Of a DNA stretch of 20,524 nt, positions 15,779 to 20,524 are shown in pieces. Where the stretch lies: contig CAYRRA010000073.1 in NCBI GenBank assembly GCA_964426355.1, positions 1 to 20,524 on the forward strand, read 5' to 3'. Every line of letters begins with the position of its first letter. The first letter of the stretch is position 1. The DNA comes from JAJFTV01 sp964426355 (GTDB lineage: Bacteria; Chloroflexota; Anaerolineae; Anaerolineales; Anaerolineaceae). The notes under the pieces were generated by a model. That model made no database searches. It saw only the letters and a program-made list of their open reading frames with translations, and was not told the origin of the DNA. Made by a program: the position numbers and the translations under genes.

Positions 15779-16728
15779 TGTGCACCTCGCTGCTCTTCCA
15801 CCCGGTGAACAAAGACATCTTCCATTGTTGTCCGCGCCTCGCGCAGAATACGGATATCCAGCGAATCCCGTCGGAATCTTTTTTCCAGGCGCTTCTTCAC
15901 TTTCTGCACGCTGCCATCCCCGTTCCTGACGGAAAGTCGCAGCCGGTCACCGACCGGACGCCACTCCAATACGCCCGGTGTCTGATCGACAATCTGACGC
16001 ATCGCTTTGCGCGGACGAGCCTTGACCTCAACAATCTGAAAGGGCAGGTCTCCCGCCAGTTTTTCCGGCTCCCCAGAGACCAACAGGCTGCCCTCGTAAA
16101 GAATCCCTACCTCGCTGCAGCGCTCCGCTTCATCCATGTAAGGCGTGCTGACCAGCACCGTGACCCCTTTCTCCACTACCCTGGAGAGCAAGAGCCACAA
16201 TTCGCGCCGCGAGACCGGGTCGACACCGGTTGAAGGCTCATCCAGCAGCAGCACTTGCGGGTCATGCAGCAACGCACATGCCAGCGCCAGTTTTTTCTTC
16301 ATCCCACCAGAAAGATTCCCCGCCCGGCGGCTTCTGAATTCCGACAGGTGAATAAATGCCAGCATTTCCTCAATGCGTTCTTTTTTCTGCTGACCCTTCA
16401 CCCCGTTGATATCACCAAAGAAATTCAGGTTCTCGATCACACTTAAATCGGGATACAGGCTGAAATTCTGAGGCATATAGCCAATATGCGAACGTACTTT
16501 TTCAGCCTGCTTGTGGATGTCAAATCCGGAAACCTGCGCCTTACCCGAACTGGGTCGCAGCACAGTGGACAAAATGCGCAGGGCTGTGGTTTTGCCTGCT
16601 CCATCCGGTCCAATCAGTCCATACAACTGCCCTGGTTTGATATTTATACTGAGATCGGTCAACGCCTGGCGGTTCTTTTGGGTGGGGTATCTTTTGTTGA
16701 TTTCCTGCAATTCAATTGCATATTCCAT
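15775..16728 (-). CDS. ABC transporter ATP-binding protein (matches YbhF N-terminal half)
   Basis: 317 residues. Walker A is GPDGAGKTT, with D where most have N, as in the YbhF N-terminal half. The signature LSGGMKKKLALAC and Walker B VLLLDEPSTGVDPVSRREL are intact, and the switch region reads STPYMDEAE, with P in place of the usual H-loop His. It may therefore contribute a degenerate switch site while its signature serves the partner's canonical Walker A, an asymmetric pair. I start at 16728 where GAGGA precedes the ATG; the frame is open to 16779 but that start has no site. An eight-codon ORF with its own AAAGGTG (16754-16728) ends in TGATG overlapping this start. First gene of the exporter operon, divergent from a histidine kinase gene. 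Confidence 0.92.
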   Translation of the reverse strand: MEYAIELQEINKRYPTQKNRQALTDLSINIKPGQLYGLIGPDGAGKTTALRILSTVLRPSSGKAQVSGFDIHKQAEKVRSHIGYMPQNFSLYPDLSVIENLNFFGDINGVKGQQKKERIEEMLAFIHLSEFRSRRAGNLSGGMKKKLALACALLHDPQVLLLDEPSTGVDPVSRRELWLLLSRVVEKGVTVLVSTPYMDEAERCSEVGILYEGSLLVSGEPEKLAGDLPFQIVEVKARPRKAMRQIVDQTPGVLEWRPVGDRLRLSVRNGDGSVQKVKKRLEKRFRRDSLDIRILREARTTMEDVFVHRVEEQRGAQ

Positions 16729-16906
16729 CAAATTCCTCGTTGGTTCTTCATCATTTAATTCACCTTTACCATAAAGCAAAAAGGGTTTCCTCGACAGATA
16801 ACACCCATAACCGCGTATGTGATGAGCGTCATAACATGGATGACATGCGTCAACTTTCGCTCATCTGCATTGCTTCAGGCTTATTGCGCTGTGATATGAT
16901 ATTCGT
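16729..16906. promoter_or_regulatory. Divergent control region between exporter operon and kinase operon
   Basis: Holds both promoters. Symmetric elements include GATGAGCG (16821-16828) and CGCTCATC (16858-16865), and nested between them GTCAT (16828-16832) with ATGAC (16840-16844), plus GCGTCAAC just after. These are plausible binding sites for the NarL-type response regulator encoded next to it, which would link the kinase to exporter expression. The assignment rests on location and symmetry only. Confidence 0.55.
16895..16900 (+). promoter_or_regulatory. -10 box for a leaderless histidine kinase mRNA
   Basis: TATGAT ends 6 bp before the ATG at 16907, and no Shine-Dalgarno site is present in between. 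TTGCTT at 16870-16875 is a possible -35 with a long 19-bp spacer. The geometry points to a transcript starting at the initiation codon. Confidence 0.45.
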
Positions 16907-18163
16907 ATGAACAGGCGGATTGAACCAGGTCTGCTGGTCATCTTTCGGTACTATGCTGCCGTAGCAATGGCATATTTTGCCTTGATTATTTCCCTGACAT
17001 TTCGACAGGAAGCTTCCTTTTTCTCGCCTTATTTGCGCTGGTCATGGCTGAATCTCCTGGTCGATGCGGGTCTTTTTATTTACCTTTCTTCAAACTGGCT
17101 GCGCAAAAAAATGGGAAACATTTATCTACCGGCAGCGTTTGTGATTGCTGTGGCATTTCCTGCCATGAGCAGCCTTTTCGATTACTTCTTGCCAGCAGGC
17201 AGTGAACTGCCTATCATCATCATGAGAAGCTGGGTGCTGTTCCCCGTCCTTCTTGTGCCGTTGGTGCTCATCGCCTGGCAGTACCGCTTCCGCCATGTCA
17301 TCATCTTCACCGTCCTCACCACGCTACTGGATGAAGCGATGCTCATTCCTGGTATTAAAGTGCTTAATTTGGAAACGCTTTCCATCCTGGGTCAGCCTCT
17401 CATTCGCGCCTTTTCGTTTGGCTTCGTCGGGCAGATTGTTACTCACCTGATTGATATTCAGCGCGCCCAGCAAAGGATACTGATCCAGGCTAACATGGAA
17501 ATCAGCCAGCATACAAAGATTCTCGAGCAGCTCGCAACCAGCCGGGAGCGAAACCGCCTGGCGCGTGAACTGCACGATACCCTGGCACATACCCTGAGCG
17601 GTTTGTCTATCAGCCTGGAAGCCATGAAAACCAAATTAGATCCCTCTCAAAGCGAGATGCAGAACGCGCTGGATCAATCGCTTCATGCCATACGCGATGG
17701 GCTGAATGATACACGGCGTGCCCTGAAGGACCTGCGTTCCACCTCACTGGAAGATATGGGGTTGAAACTGGCGCTGCAAAACCAGGCGGCAGCCGTTGCC
17801 AGGCGCTCCGGCGTGCAGTTGCAGATGGAAATCGCCGATGATATTGAAATTCCACCCAAAGTGCAGCAAAATGTCTTTCGGATTGCCCAGGAAGCCCTTG
17901 AAAATATCGTTCAGCACGCCAATGCAAAAAACCTGGCGCTCAAACTCGATTACGACCGAGACATATTGAACCTGTCCATCGTGGATGACGGCACCGGTTT
18001 TGTTTCATCTGCACTGGAGAAAGAAAACCGCTTCGGCATCAAAGGTATGCGTGAACGGGCGGCATTAATCAATGGCAGTCTTGAGATTGAAGCCTCGCCA
18101 CAAAAGGGCACACTGGTAAAATTATCTGTTGGGTTGAACCATGATCAAAATAATAATTTGTGA
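16907..18163 (+). CDS. Sensor histidine kinase, NarL/DesK type
   Basis: 418 residues. Six hydrophobic segments occupy residues about 8-180 with only short loops, so sensing is probably within or at the membrane. A coiled stretch leads to a HisKA_3 dimerisation domain with RNRLARELHDTLAHTLSGL and the phospho-acceptor H223. The HATPase_c domain follows (N box EALENIVQHA, G1 DDGTGF, G2 GIKGMRER). It phosphorylates the response regulator encoded immediately downstream, whose start lies 23 bp inside this gene. Intramembrane-sensing kinases beside ABC exporters commonly respond to envelope stress or antimicrobials; here that is inferred from its position opposite the exporter operon. Confidence 0.93.
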   Translation: MNRRIEPGLLVIFRYYAAVAMAYFALIISLTFRQEASFFSPYLRWSWLNLLVDAGLFIYLSSNWLRKKMGNIYLPAAFVIAVAFPAMSSLFDYFLPAGSELPIIIMRSWVLFPVLLVPLVLIAWQYRFRHVIIFTVLTTLLDEAMLIPGIKVLNLETLSILGQPLIRAFSFGFVGQIVTHLIDIQRAQQRILIQANMEISQHTKILEQLATSRERNRLARELHDTLAHTLSGLSISLEAMKTKLDPSQSEMQNALDQSLHAIRDGLNDTRRALKDLRSTSLEDMGLKLALQNQAAAVARRSGVQLQMEIADDIEIPPKVQQNVFRIAQEALENIVQHANAKNLALKLDYDRDILNLSIVDDGTGFVSSALEKENRFGIKGMRERAALINGSLEIEASPQKGTLVKLSVGLNHDQNNNL

Positions 18164-18791
18164 TGATCAGGAGATTGTTTGCGAAGGATTGAAAACCATC
18201 CTCTCCTCCGATCCCGAAATCGAAGTGCTCGGATGTGCTTATGACGGGAAGGATGTCCTTCAGCAAATCGAAGTCTCTCCTCCTGACCTTGTACTGATGG
18301 ATTTGAAAATGCCGGTGATGAACGGCATTCAGGCGACGCGCACCATTCGCCAGAAATACCCGCATATCAAAGTGCTTGTGCTGACCACGTACGATGATGA
18401 TGAATGGCTTTTCGATGCCATCCGCAGCGGTGCAGCCGGCTACCTGTTAAAAGACACCCCGCGTGATGGGCTGGTGGACGCCATCAAAGGGACGATTAAA
18501 GGCAAATCTTTTGTCGATCCTGCTGTGACCGGAAAACTGCTGGCTAGCATCGAAAAAAGCCTGCCCTCAGAAAAACAACCCACCAACTTCAGCTTGAGCG
18601 AACGGGAAAAAGAGATCTTAAACCTGTTGGTGCGCGGGCTTGCCAACGCAGATATCGCCAGCCAGCTTTACCTCTCCGAAGGCACAGTGCGAAACTACAC
18701 CAGCGCCATCTTTGCCAAGCTGGGCGTCTCCGACCGCACCCAGGCGGTGGTGGTGGCATTGCGTCACGGACTGGTGGACACCAACCTGTGA
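18141..18791 (+). CDS. Response regulator, NarL/LuxR family
   Basis: 216 residues. The receiver domain (1-120) has the acidic pocket D8/D9, the phosphorylation site D54 in LVLMDLKMP, T in LVLTTYDDD and the switch lysine in YLLKDTP. A LuxR-type helix-turn-helix (about 150-210) has LSEREKEILNLLVRG and the recognition helix region SEGTVRNYTSAIFAKLGV. The gene overlaps the kinase by 23 bp and its own stop overlaps the start of the next small gene. GTCAT/ATGAC repeats upstream of the kinase are candidate binding sites. Its likely targets are its own operon and the divergent exporter operon. Confidence 0.95.
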   Translation: MIKIIICDDQEIVCEGLKTILSSDPEIEVLGCAYDGKDVLQQIEVSPPDLVLMDLKMPVMNGIQATRTIRQKYPHIKVLVLTTYDDDEWLFDAIRSGAAGYLLKDTPRDGLVDAIKGTIKGKSFVDPAVTGKLLASIEKSLPSEKQPTNFSLSEREKEILNLLVRGLANADIASQLYLSEGTVRNYTSAIFAKLGVSDRTQAVVVALRHGLVDTNL

Positions 18792-19060
18792 ACGAAAAAA
18801 AGCGCTGCGCTGAGGACCGCTTGCGTTCAACGGCGCAACTGGTGGCGGCGCGCCTCGAACGCCTTTCTGCTGATTCCGCCTGGGCGCACCGCGCCAGCGG
18901 GCTGCGCGGCAGCCTGCTGCGCACATTGGAGCAATACCCACCCACCACCTCTTCCGCGCAAGAAGACATCGCTTTGCAAGAACGCATTGAAGATTTGCTG
19001 AAACAAGGCTATTTCTTTCTGGAAAATGCCGCCAGGGAGATCACCTCTCCGCATAAATAA
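18788..19060 (+). CDS. Small helical protein of unknown function, third gene of the kinase operon
   Basis: 90 residues, starting with GTG that overlaps the response regulator stop (GTGA, 18788-18791), the same coupling arrangement as in the exporter operon. The protein is predicted mainly alpha-helical, rich in Arg, Leu, Ala and Glu (STAQLVAARLERL, EDIALQERIEDLLKQG), with no membrane segment, signal or known motif. I do not recognise the family. Placement suggests an accessory to the two-component system, perhaps binding kinase or regulator, but the frame is long partly because the region is GC-rich, so it could be non-coding. Confidence 0.6.
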   Translation: MNEKKRCAEDRLRSTAQLVAARLERLSADSAWAHRASGLRGSLLRTLEQYPPTTSSAQEDIALQERIEDLLKQGYFFLENAAREITSPHK

Positions 19061-19091
19061 ATCCCTCTCATCTGTGAATTTCCGGCAGCGC

Positions 19092-19124
19092 AGCCAGGGG
19101 TGTACTCTTTGCACACCGCTGGCT
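19092..19124 (+). terminator. Long hairpin after the kinase operon, no U tract
   Basis: AGCCAG-G-GGTGT (19092-19103) pairs with ACACC-G-CTGGCT (19113-19124), 11 bp with a central G/G mismatch and a 9-nt loop. It is 32 bp past the stop of the small gene. The bases after it (GACAATGCATATTTATC) are AT-rich without a T run. Probable terminator or mRNA end. Confidence 0.6.
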
Positions 19125-19211
19125 GACAATGCATATTTATCACGTTGTCGTCTACACGCAAAACACAATGTTTTTTCTTGGGAGATAAACCTCGTTTTGA
19201 TGTCTCCTGTA

Positions 19212-19426
19212 TGCAAATTTTTCACTCAGGCTTACGGGCAAATTTTGCACCTTCGCCAAAATGCATTTTTTTCCTTCTCGCCTTAATGCAAATATTGCAT
19301 TCTGGGCTGATTGCAAATTTTGCCACCAGCCCTATCTGCAAATTTTGCATTAAGGGTGTCCGGCATGCAAAATTTGCATTTAAAAAGCGTGCAAAATCTG
19401 CACGCCTTGTGAGTGCAAATTTTGCA
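19212..19426. repeat. Array of nine 13-bp dyads with 25-bp period
   Basis: Units of consensus TGCAAATTTTGCA (TGCAAA-N-TTTGCA, palindromic) start at 19212, 19237, 19262, 19287, 19312, 19337, 19366, 19390 and 19414. The first six are exactly 25 bp apart, then 29, 24 and 24. Units 6 and 9 are identical; units 7 and 8 have A at the centre, so they read as the opposite strand. Units 1 and 3 are the most degenerate. The 12-bp spacers 1-5 differ but tend to contain a central GGC or GCC. The array is in a convergent intergenic region, after the 3' ends of both flanking genes. The region also has an open plus-strand frame (19145-19441), which I regard as incidental because the period is not a multiple of three. 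Confidence 0.92.
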
Positions 19427-19526
19427 CGTGATTCATATTAACTACTTAAATACGACTCTTATTGACTGATTCGTTCTTTGTCTTTTTTTCTGAACTGGAA
19501 TATCCTCACAAGTTTCCCTGTTCGTA
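19427..19526. other. Gene-free AT-rich stretch after the repeat array
   Basis: About 100 bp separating the array from the nucleoside hydrolase stop codon. It has a T7 run near 19482-19490 on the plus strand but no stem before it, and no clear terminator for the minus-strand gene is visible. Nothing coding is seen. Confidence 0.5.
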
Positions 19527-20501
19527 TCAGTGACTGTGCTTAAAAACGTCACATAAGATGTCAACGAATTTGAAACGGTCGCCGCCAAATGCAAAATAGC
19601 AATTCTTCTTTGCCGTCAAAAACCGCGGGTCGATGATGGTTTGACCCTCGGCGGCACCGCTAAAACCAACATCACAACTGACATGACGCACGTCTTTCAA
19701 AACGGCTGGATCGATCAGGTAGCAAACCGCCAGGGCATCATGAACGGCAGCCGCATCCGGGACCACCAGCGGTTGATAGGCGTTGTGGGCACGGATGCGG
19801 AATTCGCAAAGGTCGGCAGCAAAATGGCTTGCTGTTGTATTGATGGCGCGCAGGCGTTCACTGTCTGTTTTTGTCACGCAAGCTTCATGGGTCGCATCCA
19901 GCGGCACCAGCAATACTTTCGCTCCGGAATCAATCACCCATTGTGCAGCTTCCGGGTCCTGCCAGATGTTAAACTCTGCTGCAGAGGTTACATTTGTGAT
20001 GTCCTTTGCGCCGCCCATCACAACAATTTCTTCAACGTTCTTGAGAATCGTTGAGTCCAGCATAAGCGCCAAAGCCAGGTTGGTCAGGGGTCCTACGGCA
20101 ACTATGGTGACGGGCTCCTTCGCTTTTTTCAGGTAGTCGACATAAAAAATGGGGGCGGGCATTTCTTGCTCTTTGATGGTTGCTGCTGGAATATCGAGAT
20201 AGTCCGGGTGGATTTGAATTTCTTCGCCAACGTGATTGTCGGGAAGTTCAAAATGGGGTTTGACGCAACGGTCTTTGGATAGATATTTGACAAGCGGGGA
20301 AGCCGCGCCCCGGTAGACAGGGATGTCCACGCCCAGAAGCTGAACCACGCGCAGCGTGTTCTCGGTGGTCTTGTCGATATCTTTGTTGCCGGCGACCGAG
20401 CACACGGCTTCAACCTGTATTTCTGGCGAGAGGACAGCCGTCATGATGGCAACGGCATCATCGGAACCGGTATCTACATCGAGGATAATTTTCCTGGGCA
20501 T
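19527..20501 (-). CDS. Nucleoside hydrolase (inosine-uridine preferring type)
   Basis: 324 residues, the usual length of the IunH/CU-NH family. It hydrolyses the N-glycosidic bond of ribonucleosides for salvage in the cytoplasm. The calcium-binding N-terminal motif is DVDTGSDDA (8-16), the substrate-binding segment is AEFNIWQDPEAA with N178, and HDALAV contains H254 and the Ca-binding D255. The family's VGPLTNLALAL and MGG segments are also present. AAGGAG precedes the ATG at 20501 with good spacing. Nucleobase preference cannot be assigned from the sequence. The gene converges on the kinase operon across the repeat array, and any upstream operon partners are outside the window. Confidence 0.95.
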   Translation of the reverse strand: MPRKIILDVDTGSDDAVAIMTAVLSPEIQVEAVCSVAGNKDIDKTTENTLRVVQLLGVDIPVYRGAASPLVKYLSKDRCVKPHFELPDNHVGEEIQIHPDYLDIPAATIKEQEMPAPIFYVDYLKKAKEPVTIVAVGPLTNLALALMLDSTILKNVEEIVVMGGAKDITNVTSAAEFNIWQDPEAAQWVIDSGAKVLLVPLDATHEACVTKTDSERLRAINTTASHFAADLCEFRIRAHNAYQPLVVPDAAAVHDALAVCYLIDPAVLKDVRHVSCDVGFSGAAEGQTIIDPRFLTAKKNCYFAFGGDRFKFVDILCDVFKHSH

Positions 20502-20524
20502 GGATATCTCCTTGTCGTTTTTTA

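Noticed and set aside
16729..16779. N-terminal extension of the first exporter ATPase to 16779
   Set aside because: No ribosome site there; the ATG at 16728 has GAGGA and begins directly before the ABC domain.
19212..19426. CRISPR array
   Set aside because: Repeats are 13 bp with 12-bp spacers; CRISPR repeats and spacers are about twice as long or more, and no cas gene is present.
19145..19441. 98-codon ORF across the repeat array
   Set aside because: It has no ribosome site, the DNA repeat is not in phase with codons, and the peptide is a by-product of the TGCAAATTTTGCA units.

Overview
The window is bacterial chromosomal DNA with moderate GC, dense single-domain genes, Shine-Dalgarno sites of the AGGAG type and a mix of U-tract and U-less hairpins. 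The flavour of the proteins (TrpB2-type tryptophan synthase beta chain, a RelA-like protein paired with a nucleosidase-like partner, WYL and NarL-type regulators, a lipoprotein HlyD adaptor) suggests a Chloroflexota bacterium, probably Anaerolineae-like. That placement is inference; no rRNA or ribosomal marker is present.

Layout: 14-1738 is a polytopic membrane protein resembling GT-C glycosyltransferases. 1834-5422 is a two-gene operon: a protein whose C-terminal half carries nucleoside-phosphorylase-like motifs, followed by a RelA/SpoT-type protein with an intact HD hydrolase site but an eroded synthetase domain; it ends in a clean intrinsic terminator. After a 370-bp gene-free stretch, a GyrI-like effector-binding protein and a WYL regulator diverge around a perfect 11-bp inverted repeat.

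10419-7350 (minus strand) is a tryptophan unit. A TTGACA-17-TAAAAT promoter overlapping the stop codon of the upstream gene drives a T-box leader with a UGG (Trp) specifier and a UGGC acceptor-pairing bulge. It is followed by a 32-codon small ORF, trpB2 and trpS. An extra terminator-like hairpin sits inside the leader. Upstream lie a class V aminotransferase and an isochorismatase-family hydrolase.

16728-12306 (minus strand) is a four-gene export operon, ATPase-ATPase-permease-HlyD lipoprotein, in which the two ATPases look like the separated halves of E. coli YbhF. Divergent from it at 16907-19060 is a NarL-type histidine kinase, response regulator and a small helical protein, all overlapping. 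The two operons share an intergenic region rich in GTCAT/ATGAC elements, so the kinase/regulator pair plausibly controls the exporter.

Between that operon and a convergent nucleoside hydrolase (20501-19527) lies the most unusual element: nine copies of a 13-bp dyad (TGCAAATTTTGCA) starting at 19212, the first six exactly 25 bp apart. It is too short-period for CRISPR and does not sit at a promoter of a gene in view.
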